From assembly GCF_018309085.1 (NCBI RefSeq), contig NZ_CP070502.1:2046001-2110000 (forward strand): a stretch of 64,000 nucleotides of DNA, written 5' to 3'. Position 1 is the stretch's first letter. Each line of letters begins with the position of its first letter. Below, one piece after another: positions 23,393-30,709 of this stretch. The DNA is from Sporosarcina sp. Marseille-Q4063 (GTDB lineage Bacteria; Bacillota; Bacilli; Bacillales_A; Planococcaceae). A program made the translations under genes and the position numbers. Below the pieces are notes generated by a model. The model was given only the letters and a program-made list of their open reading frames with translations, was not told the DNA's origin and made no database searches.

Positions 23393-23506
23393 CCGGCAGT
23401 ACTATTTTTGATAATACCCTCAAAAATATGCCTCACTGTCAAAACTTTGTTTTGACAAGTGATTCAAGGTAGCATTTTGAAAGCGAAGTGCGCTTTCAAA
23501 ATGCTT
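23393..23506. repeat. Three-hairpin repeat element, copy B
   Basis: CCGGCAG is followed by hairpin 1 (ATTTTTGA/TCAAAAAT), hairpin 2 (TGTCAAAAC/GTTTTGACA), AAGTGATTC and hairpin 3 (AGCATTTTGAAAGCG/CGCTTTCAAAATGCT). Stem sequences differ from copy A, but pairing is kept. It lies between tRNA-Glu and tRNA-Tyr. Confidence 0.8.
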
Positions 23507-23509
23507 TAA

Positions 23510-23581
23510 TGACCCCTACGGGATTCGAACCCGTGATACCGCCGTGAAAGGGCGGTGTCTTAACCGCTTGACCAAGGGGCC
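23510..23581 (-). tRNA. tRNA-Glu (anticodon TTC)
   Basis: The acceptor GGCCCCT pairs with AGGGGTC (one G-U), the anticodon stem CCGCC/GGCGG surrounds a loop containing TTC, and the T-arm is GGGTTCGAATCCC. The discriminator is A. CCA is not encoded. Confidence 0.96.
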
Positions 23582-23667
23582 TCGTTAAAAGTGATAAAGT
23601 CAGTCCATTGATGGCAGCTTTAATCTAATTGTGTACTTTTAAATCGTTGTCAATCATATGTATTCAC

Positions 23668-23743
23668 TGGAGCTTCCAACCGGAATCGAACCGGTGACCT
23701 CTTCCTTACCATGGAAGCACTCTACCTACTGAGCTATGGAAGC
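23668..23743 (-). tRNA. tRNA-Thr (anticodon GGT)
   Basis: The acceptor GCTTCCA pairs with TGGAAGC, the D-arm is AGCTCAGTAGGTAGAGT, the anticodon stem CTTCC/GGAAG surrounds ATGGTAA (anticodon GGU), and the T-arm is CCGGTTCGATTCCGG. The discriminator is T, and CCA is encoded at 23668-23670. Confidence 0.96.
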
Positions 23744-23746
23744 ATA

Positions 23747-23821
23747 TGGCTCCGCAGGTAGGATTCGAACCTACGACCGATCGGTTAACAGCCGATTGCT
23801 CTACCACTGAGCTACTGCGGA
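23747..23821 (-). tRNA. tRNA-Asn (anticodon GTT)
   Basis: The acceptor TCCGCAG pairs with CTGCGGA, the anticodon loop is CTGTTAA (GUU), and the T-arm is GTAGGTTCGAATCCTAC. The discriminator is G, and CCA is encoded at 23747-23749. It is first in the operon, 28 bases after the promoter. Confidence 0.97.
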
Positions 23822-23848
23822 ATAATCATTAATTTATCAACAAAATCT

Positions 23849-23876
23849 ATTATAACAAAATAAAAATAAATAGCAA
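23849..23876 (-). promoter_or_regulatory. Promoter of the tRNA operon
   Basis: On the minus strand TTGCTA (complement of 23871-23876), a 16-base T-rich spacer and a perfect TATAAT (complement of 23849-23854) precede tRNA-Asn. Confidence 0.75.
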
Positions 23877-23989
23877 CTTTTGTTTCAAACCTTTTCTGAC
23901 AGCGACTTTTAAATAATAACATGACTTCATCATATTTGTCAAATCATGCTCATATCCTATACATAGGTTGTGCAAAAGGAGGACAACAT

Positions 23990-24652
23990 ATGTACAAGAA
24001 ATTAATTATATTATTCATCATTACTTGTGGTTTGTTTTTACTCTTTCCGCCATTGCCGAAAAATTATTCCCTTACAAATGTCTTCCGTATCACTGAAGAA
24101 CCAGTTGCTATCACGCATGGTACATACGGTTCTGCACTTACTGTTAATATTTCTTTCGGGGATGACGAAGTACTGAATTGGATTAAGGAAATAAAAAAAC
24201 CCTATCCGACGCTTTTTATAGACATTGATTGGGCTGGGCGTTTTCCAGAAACAATTCGCATTATCAAAGATAAAAATATTCCAACCGCGCTCCTTGGACA
24301 AGATAGTTCAGCTTATGAAAATGATGCAAAACTTTTAGTGCATCAAATTGATGAGTTCGAAAACATTTTCGGCGAAAAACCATTGTGGTTTAGAACGAAG
24401 GACGAAGTGTTTTCATATTTTTTACATGAACTTCTTTGGGAAGCCGAAGTAAATGCAATCGGTTCCTCTTACGTATGGACTGGCGGCGAAATTCCACCCG
24501 AAATAAAAGGAGAAATCATTTCTGTCCCTCATCATCGGAAACAACGCGTCAATTTAGCTGAGATAAAAAGACTTTCCGACACTCGAGACTTTCAATCGAT
24601 TGAAAATGTTATCTTTGGCATACAAGGGAAAACGAAAAAAATTCCAAAGTAA
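23990..24652 (+). CDS. PdaB-like polysaccharide deacetylase homologue, probably catalytically degenerate
   Basis: The 220-residue protein has an N-terminal membrane anchor (residues 4-22) and then a domain aligning loosely with PdaB-type deacetylases. VNISFGDDEVLNWIKEI stands where PdaB has the TFDISWGDE catalytic segment, and WAGRFPETIRIIKDKNIPTALLG matches [20 protein letters not shown]. The HxxxH zinc motif and the catalytic Asp are not visible, so enzyme activity is doubtful. AAAGGAGG seven bases before ATG 23990 sets the start. Its position beside kbaA-gerD-salA-cwlD is where Bacillus subtilis has pdaB (ybaN), supporting a sporulation-related origin. Alternative view: an unrelated single-pass protein. 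Confidence 0.6.
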   Translation: MYKKLIILFIITCGLFLLFPPLPKNYSLTNVFRITEEPVAITHGTYGSALTVNISFGDDEVLNWIKEIKKPYPTLFIDIDWAGRFPETIRIIKDKNIPTALLGQDSSAYENDAKLLVHQIDEFENIFGEKPLWFRTKDEVFSYFLHELLWEAEVNAIGSSYVWTGGEIPPEIKGEIISVPHHRKQRVNLAEIKRLSDTRDFQSIENVIFGIQGKTKKIPK

Positions 24653-24679
24653 CCTTTCAACTTTTCCAACCAAAAAAAA

Positions 24680-24712
24680 CAGCACAATTGTCTATTAAGA
24701 CAACTTGTGCTG
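24680..24712. terminator. Bidirectional terminator between the pdaB-like gene and kbaA
   Basis: AGCACAA...GTCT pairs with AGAC...TTGTGCT around an ATTA loop, with an A-run before and a T-rich tail after. It serves the two convergent genes. Confidence 0.85.
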
Positions 24713-24719
24713 CTTTCTT

Positions 24720-25400
24720 TTATTTAGATGCCGCCCGTGTCTTTTCTTTTCGACGCGCTTCACGACGAGCGTCTAATTTTGCTTTATCAACATCTGACAT
24801 CGTATTGTACTTTGGCAACGCCAATATTTGATACGCATTAACCGCAAGTAGCGGGAATAAAAGTATCGTCACCCACGTATCAATATTTCCAGAACGAACC
24901 ATAAGTGCTGGCAACCATTCGAGTGTCGTAATAACAATCATAAAAAACAACGCGGATATTAGCGTATGTTTTTTCGTCCACTTCGCTTTTAAATAAGCTG
25001 TAATCGAGGAAACAATCACAAGCGATGCAAGTAATGTTAAGTATAATAATGTCCGACCCGTATCTTCAGTCGTTAAACGAAATCTAAAGAAGATCAAGTC
25101 AAACAGAACCACCGCAATAATTAAAAGTTGTACCCAATTCCACAGTGTTAACGATTTAAAAATATTCACGCCGAATTGATGGACTGTTAAATAGGCAAAG
25201 AAACCCATCTGTGCTACGACACTCATCGTGAATCCTAAAAAGACCATCCATAAAAGTGCACCTATAAACTGCCAAGTTTCACCTGCAGCTAATAAATCTG
25301 AAAAGAATTCCCAACGGACAATTAAACCAGCTACCGCTGTAACGAATCCTCCAATTAATAACGCGTTAAAAAAGAATTTAACCCAATTTCGTATTGTCAC
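24720..25400 (-). CDS. kbaA: KinB-signalling pathway activation protein KbaA
   Basis: The 226-residue membrane protein has six predicted helices and a Lys/Arg-rich C-terminal tail (about residues 200-226). RNWVKFFFNALLIGGFVTAVAGLIVRW in outline and SVVAQMGFFAYLTVHQFGVNIFKS match KbaA of Bacillus, where it is needed for KinB kinase to feed the sporulation phosphorelay. It is slightly longer than the Bacillus subtilis protein because of the tail. The start is GTG at 25400, with TGGAGG ten bases upstream. The gene is divergent from gerD, as in Bacillus, and converges on the pdaB-like gene. Confidence 0.92.
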   Translation of the reverse strand: MTIRNWVKFFFNALLIGGFVTAVAGLIVRWEFFSDLLAAGETWQFIGALLWMVFLGFTMSVVAQMGFFAYLTVHQFGVNIFKSLTLWNWVQLLIIAVVLFDLIFFRFRLTTEDTGRTLLYLTLLASLVIVSSITAYLKAKWTKKHTLISALFFMIVITTLEWLPALMVRSGNIDTWVTILLFPLLAVNAYQILALPKYNTMSDVDKAKLDARREARRKEKTRAASK

Positions 25401-25484
25401 GACAATTATGCCTCCAGTGATTTTCTTGCTCTTATTAGTGTAACAACGATTTCCCTAAAAATCTATTTATGAAAACATTAAATG

Positions 25485-25491
25485 CATATTA
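25485..25491 (+). promoter_or_regulatory. Possible sporulation-sigma -10 element for gerD
   Basis: CATATTA at 25485-25491 matches the SigG/SigF -10 form CATAnTA and lies 52 bases before the gerD start. The -35 part 17-18 bases upstream is weak, so this is a suggestion based on gerD being a forespore gene in Bacillus. Confidence 0.35.
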
Positions 25492-25542
25492 TTCGCCTGA
25501 ATGTGAACAATAGATGAAAACGGATTGAAGGGAATGAATTCC

Positions 25543-26145
25543 GTGAAAAAAGGCTTACTGAAAACTTTTGTTATCATACTTTTATTAACCGGGTGCACTG
25601 CGGAAAATACTGCCCCGAATTATGATGAAATTAAAAAGATGATGACAGATTCGCTTCAAACGGAGGATGGCAAGAAAACTCTTCGGCAAATTTTATCTGA
25701 AGATGATTTTCGCGAACTGCTTGCACTAGAACAGCCCGAAGTTAAAAAGTCAATCGAGGAAACATTACTTTCCAAAGATGGAGAAGACTTTTGGAAAAAA
25801 GCATTTGAAGATCCCAAATTCACGGAATCTGTCGCTAAAAGCATGAAGGAGCAGCAAGAAGACGTTATGAAGAAGTTGATGGAGGATGCATCATTTCTTA
25901 AAGCGTTGGAAGACTTTTTCGGACAACCCGATATGCAAAAGCAAATGGAAACAATTCTCAAATCGGCAACGATGAAAGAGCAATATGAAAAAGCAATCGA
26001 AGAGACGATAAATAGCCCTCTTCTTCAAACGAAGTGGGAGAAATTAATTAAAGAGGCCGGAAAAGGATCAGAAGAAAAAGGTGGAAAAGGTAAAAAAGAA
26101 GAAGAAGCACCACAAGAAAGTGGAGGCGGAGGAGGAGGCAAATAG
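25543..26145 (+). CDS. gerD: Spore germination lipoprotein GerD
   Basis: The 200-residue lipoprotein has a signal peptide ending LLLTGC (Cys about residue 18), a long helical region of Glu/Lys-rich repeats (SIEETLLSKDGEDFWKKAF, AFEDPKFTESVAKSMKEQ), and a low-complexity tail rich in Lys, Glu and Gly ending in six glycines before the final Lys. This is typical of GerD, which organises nutrient germinant receptors into the germinosome in the inner spore membrane. GTG at 25543 is chosen because AAGGGA lies nine bases upstream. In-frame TTG 25525 and ATG 25534 would only lengthen the leader. It is divergent from kbaA and convergent with salA. Confidence 0.93.
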   Translation: MKKGLLKTFVIILLLTGCTAENTAPNYDEIKKMMTDSLQTEDGKKTLRQILSEDDFRELLALEQPEVKKSIEETLLSKDGEDFWKKAFEDPKFTESVAKSMKEQQEDVMKKLMEDASFLKALEDFFGQPDMQKQMETILKSATMKEQYEKAIEETINSPLLQTKWEKLIKEAGKGSEEKGGKGKKEEEAPQESGGGGGGK

Positions 26146-26156
26146 CCCCTCCGCCT
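26124..26156 (+). terminator. Terminator-like hairpin overlapping the gerD stop
   Basis: AGGCGGAGG (26124-26132) pairs with CCTCCGCCT (26148-26156); T-rich sequence follows after about six bases. The left arm encodes the glycine tail of GerD. Confidence 0.6.
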
Positions 26157-26164
26157 ATGTGTAC

Positions 26165-27223
26165 TTATTTATTCGTTTTTTGCAAAATGCGATTTGCAAT
26201 CTCTGTGTAAATCATTCCAATTGGATGGTCCTCTGCATAAACAGATGGAGCGAAATCTTCTTCATTCCAATCTGGCTGTCCAAGCGGAATTTGACCGATC
26301 AAATCAGTTCGAAGCTCTTCAGCTAATCGTGTGCCTCCGCCTTTTCCGAAAACATATTCACGTTCGCCGGTTACTTCAGATTCGAACCAAGACATGTTTT
26401 CTATAACACCCAATAATTCATGATCTGTTTGAAGCGCCATAGCCCCCGCACGTGCAGCTACAAATGCTGCTGTTGGATGCGGTGTTGTAACGATAATCTC
26501 TTTCGATGTAGGAAGCATTTGATGAATATCAAGCGCGATATCCCCAGTTCCAGGTGGCAAGTCTAAGAATAAGTAATCGAGATCTCCCCACTCAACATCA
26601 CGGAAAAATTGGTCCAGTGCTTTTCCGAGCATTGGGCCTCTCCATACGACCGGCGCATTATCTTCCACAAAAAAGCCCATTGAAATGACTTTGACGCCAA
26701 GACGTTCAACCGGAATAATTCGCTCTCCGCGAACAATCGGCATTTTTGTGACACCCATCATGTCTGGAACACTAAATCCATAAATATCCGCATCGATTAG
26801 CCCAACTTTTTTCCCGAGCCGAGCAAGTGCAACCGCTATATTAACCGATACAGTTGATTTTCCAACTCCGCCTTTACCCGACGCAATTGAGATGAACTCT
26901 ACATTACTTAATGGCGATAATATATCTTGCGCTTCCGACTCTGTTGCCGTTCCACGAAACTTATCTAGAACTTCCTGCGGTAGTTCTTCAAAGCGAATTC
27001 CAACAGATTTTGCACCCGCGCCTTTTAAAAGGTCGACAACTTTCATTTGAAACGGTAATTGTTCCGCAGTATTCACTTTGGCAAGTGCTAGCTTGACGCT
27101 GATATGCTCTTTTTCAACGTTAATTGACACTTCGCTTATTCCATCCGTCTCTGCAAGTGATTTATGTAAAAACGGATCTTTTAACTGACCTACTAATTCA
27201 CGTGCTTCTTGTTCATTGATCAA
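26165..27223 (-). CDS. salA: Mrp/ApbC-type P-loop ATPase SalA
   Basis: The 352-residue protein has an N-terminal MIP18-like domain (about residues 1-90) and a ParA/MinD-type ATPase domain. The deviant Walker A is IASGKGGVGKSTVSVNIAVALARLG (about residues 111-135). Further segments are LIDADIYGFSVPDMMG, APVVWRGPMLGKALDQFF and LFLDLPPGTGDIALD, with the end DFAPSVYAEDHPIG. It is very close to Bacillus subtilis SalA (YbaL), a regulator of scoC and exoprotease expression. The wider family carries iron-sulfur clusters, but no CxxC is seen here. TTG at 27223 has AAGGAG eight bases upstream; GTG nine bases further up overlaps that site. Confidence 0.92.
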   Translation of the reverse strand: MINEQEARELVGQLKDPFLHKSLAETDGISEVSINVEKEHISVKLALAKVNTAEQLPFQMKVVDLLKGAGAKSVGIRFEELPQEVLDKFRGTATESEAQDILSPLSNVEFISIASGKGGVGKSTVSVNIAVALARLGKKVGLIDADIYGFSVPDMMGVTKMPIVRGERIIPVERLGVKVISMGFFVEDNAPVVWRGPMLGKALDQFFRDVEWGDLDYLFLDLPPGTGDIALDIHQMLPTSKEIIVTTPHPTAAFVAARAGAMALQTDHELLGVIENMSWFESEVTGEREYVFGKGGGTRLAEELRTDLIGQIPLGQPDWNEEDFAPSVYAEDHPIGMIYTEIANRILQKTNK

Positions 27224-27302
27224 TTTCAACACTCCTTGGAGGTTTATTCAATTCGCCTCCAAGTATACCACAGTCAATTATACCTTTCGATTGAACGAGC
27301 TC

Positions 27303-28016
27303 TTACATTTCTTCAGCATTTAAAAAGGCCGAAATTCCCTCGACAATCGCATCTGCAACTTTTCCTTGATAGCCTTTATCAGTGAGAAGCGCCCTCTCTT
27401 CTGGATTCGATATAAACCCTGTCTCAACGAGGACCGCTGGCATTGGTGCATGTTTCAACAAATAGACACCGCTCATTGATAGTGCTTCACGATCTGTATT
27501 TTTCAAGTTGGTGCGAAAAGAGTTTTGAATAGCTTTTGCAAGAAACTCCCCGCCGGGATCACCGCCCTTATGATAAAAAACTTGAGCGCCACGCCATTTT
27601 TCTTGCGGAATCGCATTTACATGAATGCTAATAAAAACATCTGGGTCTTCATTCACCGTAATATCTTCGCGTAATTTTAAATCCGCGAGCTTCCGTGATC
27701 GTATAGTTGGAAATTGGTCTCCCGGCGCATGTTCCGCTAATGCGTCACCACTTTTTTCCCGTGTCATGACAACCGTCGCACCTTTTTTCTTCAATCGTTT
27801 AGCAACTTCATGTGAAATACTAAGCGTAATATCACGTTCTACAATATCGCCCGATGATGCACCACCGTCTAATCCTCCGTGCCCAGGGTCAATCACAACT
27901 TTCACACCTGCAAGTTCTTCAGGCATAAAGAAAACATTATCCGATGCCTGTACCCCGTAAATAACAATTCCAAGCGTGCAAAAAAAGATAAATCCAAGTA
28001 ATCCCCACCTCTTCAC
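27303..28016 (-). CDS. cwlD: N-acetylmuramoyl-L-alanine amidase CwlD
   Basis: The 237-residue exported enzyme has an N-terminal signal anchor (residues 4-24) and an Amidase_3 domain. Zinc ligands and active-site residues are present: VVIDPGHGGLDGGASSGDIVERD (His, Glu), VFISIHVNAI (His) and PAVLVETGFISNPEER (catalytic Glu). CwlD with PdaA makes muramic-delta-lactam in spore cortex, needed for germination. GTG at 28016 follows AAAGGCGG by seven bases and gives exactly the Bacillus subtilis length of 237; an upstream frame to 28049 lacks a site. It heads the cwlD-salA-gerD-kbaA cluster. Confidence 0.93.
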   Translation of the reverse strand: MKRWGLLGFIFFCTLGIVIYGVQASDNVFFMPEELAGVKVVIDPGHGGLDGGASSGDIVERDITLSISHEVAKRLKKKGATVVMTREKSGDALAEHAPGDQFPTIRSRKLADLKLREDITVNEDPDVFISIHVNAIPQEKWRGAQVFYHKGGDPGGEFLAKAIQNSFRTNLKNTDREALSMSGVYLLKHAPMPAVLVETGFISNPEERALLTDKGYQGKVADAIVEGISAFLNAEEM

Positions 28017-28070
28017 ATAGACACCGCCTTTTTCCTCCACTATACGCACAAAAGAAGAAAGATATGTCTA

Positions 28071-28176
28071 GAACAAAAGCGCAAGGAGTGGCGATTTTGC
28101 CCGGGAAGAATGCAGTTCAATTCTTCCTTAGTCAGATTAGCTTATGACTCGAGCATCTGGCGCCTGGAGCTGGACG
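28071..28176. repeat. Dispersed fold-back repeat, copy 2
   Basis: It begins GAACAAAAGCGCAAGG, carries one GAAGAAT palindrome at 28105-28126, and ends GGCGCCTGGAGCTGGACGC. It is shorter than copy 1 and lies between cwlD and the rhodanese terminator. Confidence 0.72.
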
Positions 28177-28185
28177 CAACAAAAA

Positions 28186-28207
28186 AAGGAACCTTTATAG
28201 GTCCCTT
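28186..28207 (-). terminator. Terminator after the rhodanese gene
   Basis: AAGGAACC pairs with GGTCCCTT with one mismatch around TTTATA; the minus strand then has seven T residues. Confidence 0.8.
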
Positions 28208-28217
28208 CCACTTAAAT

Positions 28218-28514
28218 TTACTTTGTTTCGCCATCCCATTCAAGCATGCCGCCCGTCATATTGGCTGCATCATACCCAGCTTCTCCTAGAAACTCTGTTG
28301 CACGTCCACTGCGTCCACCTGAACGACAAATGATGATGTAAGACTTTGACTTATCGAGCTCGCCTACACGCTCTGCAACCTCTCCTAATGGGATCTGAAT
28401 AGCTCCTGGTATAATTCCTTCGGCTACTTCATCATCCTCGCGAACATCTACCAAATTCAATGGTTCGCCGCTTTCCAACAATTCTTTTACCTCAACCGGT
28501 GTAATTTCCTTCAT
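28218..28514 (-). CDS. Rhodanese-like domain protein
   Basis: The 98-residue single-domain rhodanese contains the CH2A region NLVDVREDDEVAEGIIPGAIQIPLGE and the active-site loop IIICRSGGRSGRAT, with the nucleophilic Cys at about residue 66. It can carry a persulfide and is likely a cytoplasmic sulfur-transfer protein; its acceptor is unknown. ATG 28514 has GGGGGA seven bases upstream. It is a short single-gene unit bounded by a terminator and lies downstream of the DUF421 gene in the same direction. Bacillus YqhL-type proteins are the nearest recognised relatives. Confidence 0.88.
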   Translation of the reverse strand: MKEITPVEVKELLESGEPLNLVDVREDDEVAEGIIPGAIQIPLGEVAERVGELDKSKSYIIICRSGGRSGRATEFLGEAGYDAANMTGGMLEWDGETK

Positions 28515-28568
28515 TGTACAATCCCCCAATCCTAATATTTCATCTATTTTAACATAACCTTCATATTT

Positions 28569-29285
28569 TTATCTGCTCGGGTTTTTCATCTCAACAAACA
28601 AAGTGCCGTCATCTTGGATTTGCGCAAGAAATACCTGGTCGGCAGACTCTACGCCTTTTTTGCGCAGTTCTTTCATGAGCCACTCTTCTGTTAAACTCAA
28701 TTCCGCCAGATTTTTCTTCCTCACCTTACCGTCTGAAATGAGTTCTGTCGGAAGGTATTTCGGAGCTGTCGTAGATGCCTTAACGTCTTGTTTTGTTGCC
28801 CCTTGTTGCGTAATCTTTTTCATGACACTTAATTCACCATTTGTTTCTAAAATGGCGTAGTGGACATCCTGGAGAGTGAAAATCGATTGCTCGCGCAGCA
28901 TCATCATCAAGTCATTAATATGCAAACGTTCTTTCTTCATCGCATTTTCCATAATAGCGCCTTCTTTTATCACAATGGCCGGTTGATCATCCAATACGAT
29001 TCTTAAATTACTCGACTTAAGCGAAATAAAACTCGCAAGCAAAGTCAGCACGGCCCACCATATTAACGAAGTTATCCCATTCAAAAACTTTACATCCGTT
29101 TGACCTGCAATTTCTGCCGCAATTGAACCAAATGCAATGCCTGTGATATAGTGAAAAAAAGTTAGCTGACTCAGTTGTTTTTTACCAAGAATTCGCGCCA
29201 AAATCAAGAGCGCTATGAAAGCACCTGTCGTCCTGAAAATCATTTCCCAAAAATCAAATTTAAAAAACTCCACTTCCAACAACAC
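28569..29285 (-). CDS. DUF421/YetF-family membrane protein
   Basis: The 238-residue protein has three N-terminal membrane helices (about residues 12-32, 38-58 and 65-90). They include ILGKKQLSQLTFFHYITGIAFGSIAAE, the diagnostic YetF/YdfS segment. A soluble DUF421 domain follows, with LDDQPAIVIKEGAIMENAMKKERLHINDLMMMLREQ and DVHYAILETNGELSVMKK. In Bacillus these proteins have been linked to spore germination and morphology, but the mechanism is unclear. The N-terminal start is ambiguous: GTG at 29285 or TTG one or two codons later, with AAGGG nearby. It lies 53 bases after the mod ATPase end and may be independent. Confidence 0.85.
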   Translation of the reverse strand: MLLEVEFFKFDFWEMIFRTTGAFIALLILARILGKKQLSQLTFFHYITGIAFGSIAAEIAGQTDVKFLNGITSLIWWAVLTLLASFISLKSSNLRIVLDDQPAIVIKEGAIMENAMKKERLHINDLMMMLREQSIFTLQDVHYAILETNGELSVMKKITQQGATKQDVKASTTAPKYLPTELISDGKVRKKNLAELSLTEEWLMKELRKKGVESADQVFLAQIQDDGTLFVEMKNPSR

Positions 29286-29338
29286 TACCCTTCTTTTAAT
29301 CCAGTCGGGTGTAGTGTGTGCTTAACTCTGTTACGTAT

Positions 29339-29998
29339 TCAACTAATCATTTCCCCACTTCTGTTATCAACAGTTTTTTCAATTAATCCGCTTTCAAGAA
29401 AGATGATTTTGTCTCCCAGTTTCTCCGCTTCTTGCATATCATGCGTAACGATAATGAATGGAATCTTCCATATTTCATGCAGCCGTTTCAGTTCATCCTG
29501 ACATTCCAATCGCGTCTTCGAATCAAGAGCCGATAAAGGTTCATCAAGTAATAACAGGGATGGCTCGGTAGCAAGTGCTCGTGCAAGTGCCACTCTTTGC
29601 TTTTCACCGCCCGAAATTTGATGGGGATACTTTCTTTGCAAATGCTTGATTCCCAAAGTGCTGACTAATTGTTCAATACGCGTTTCGGCATCCATCTTTT
29701 TAACGCCGTACTCAATGTTTTTCTCCACAGTCATATGAGGAAAAAGCGCATAATCTTGAAACAAATACCCGATATTACGTTGCTGCGTAGGCAATGGTTT
29801 TGCATTTGCACAAAAGAAGGTTTGCCCATTCAAGATTATTCTTCCAGCATCGGGATGATCCAAACCTGCAATCGCATTTAGAATGGTCGTTTTCCCGGAT
29901 CCAGACGGCCCAAATAACACGAGAATCTCCTCTTCTACTGTCAAATTAACATCCACTAAAAAATGGGGCAATTTCTTTTCAATTTGAACTTCAAGCAT
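29339..29998 (-). CDS. modC: Molybdate-type ABC transporter ATP-binding protein
   Basis: The 219-residue ATPase has Walker A FGPSGSGKTTIL (about residue 31), Q-loop YLFQDYALFPHMTV, signature ISGGEKQRVALARAL, Walker B LLLLDEPLSALD and the switch histidine VTHDMQEAEK. It is first called ModC from its operon with modA and modB. Unlike Escherichia coli ModC it ends right after the ABC core and lacks the C-terminal MOP domain, so molybdate feedback through that domain is not expected. AGAGGT precedes the ATG at 29998. The start lies 12 bases after the modB stop. Tungstate is an alternative substrate. Confidence 0.85.
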   Translation of the reverse strand: MLEVQIEKKLPHFLVDVNLTVEEEILVLFGPSGSGKTTILNAIAGLDHPDAGRIILNGQTFFCANAKPLPTQQRNIGYLFQDYALFPHMTVEKNIEYGVKKMDAETRIEQLVSTLGIKHLQRKYPHQISGGEKQRVALARALATEPSLLLLDEPLSALDSKTRLECQDELKRLHEIWKIPFIIVTHDMQEAEKLGDKIIFLESGLIEKTVDNRSGEMIS

Positions 29999-30010
29999 AT
30001 TATCGACCTC

Positions 30011-30694
30011 TTACGCATTATCATTTTTATAACGTTCAATATTCCTTTTACTCCACCAGTTCAACCACATAATCGTGCTAAATCCAAGCGCAACGATAAT
30101 GACGACCCAGAAAGTTGCCTTTTCCATTTGACCCGACTCAACAGCAAAATAGATCGCCATCGGAATTGTATCTGTTTTTCCTGGAATATAACCCGCCAAC
30201 ATTAACGTAGCGCCAAATTCTCCGAGTCCGCGCGCAAAGGATAAGACAAGTCCCGCAAGGAGTCCTGGCCAAGCAAGTCGAAAGGATATCGTCCAAAATA
30301 CGCGCCAATTCGACGCACCCATCGTCCGCGCCGCGTTCTCCATTCTTGCATCCAAACTTTCAAACGCCGCCGCCGCACTTTGATACATCAGCGGAAAAGA
30401 AACAACAATCGACGCAATCACAGCACCAATCCAAGTAAATACAACTTGAAAGTCAAACCAATTCAACAGCCAACTGCCAATAAAACCATTCTTGCCGAAT
30501 AAAATAAGCAGCCCAAAACCAACAACAGTCGGCGGCAATACAAGCGGCAACATGAATAATGATTCGATAACACTTTTCCCGAAAAACTTTTTGCGCGAAA
30601 ATAAATGCGCAAAGAACACGCCAAATATAAAAACAAAAAAAGTGGAGATGCCCGCTACTTTTAATGACAATAATAATGGTGAATAATCGGTCAC
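30011..30694 (-). CDS. modB: Molybdate ABC transporter permease ModB
   Basis: The 227-residue permease has five or six helices, including LPLVLPPTVVGFGLLILFGKNG near residue 50 and the EAA-type loop DARMENAARTMGASNWRVFWTISFRLAWPGLLAGLVLSFARGLGEFGATLMLAG in outline, hallmarks of ModB. It forms the membrane channel for molybdate. I prefer GTG 30694, which has GGGGG six bases upstream. The ATG at 30700 sits directly against that site. It follows modA by 15 bases and precedes modC by 12, a single operon. Confidence 0.9.
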   Translation of the reverse strand: MTDYSPLLLSLKVAGISTFFVFIFGVFFAHLFSRKKFFGKSVIESLFMLPLVLPPTVVGFGLLILFGKNGFIGSWLLNWFDFQVVFTWIGAVIASIVVSFPLMYQSAAAAFESLDARMENAARTMGASNWRVFWTISFRLAWPGLLAGLVLSFARGLGEFGATLMLAGYIPGKTDTIPMAIYFAVESGQMEKATFWVVIIVALGFSTIMWLNWWSKRNIERYKNDNA

Positions 30695-30709
30695 GTACAT
30701 CCCCCTTAC

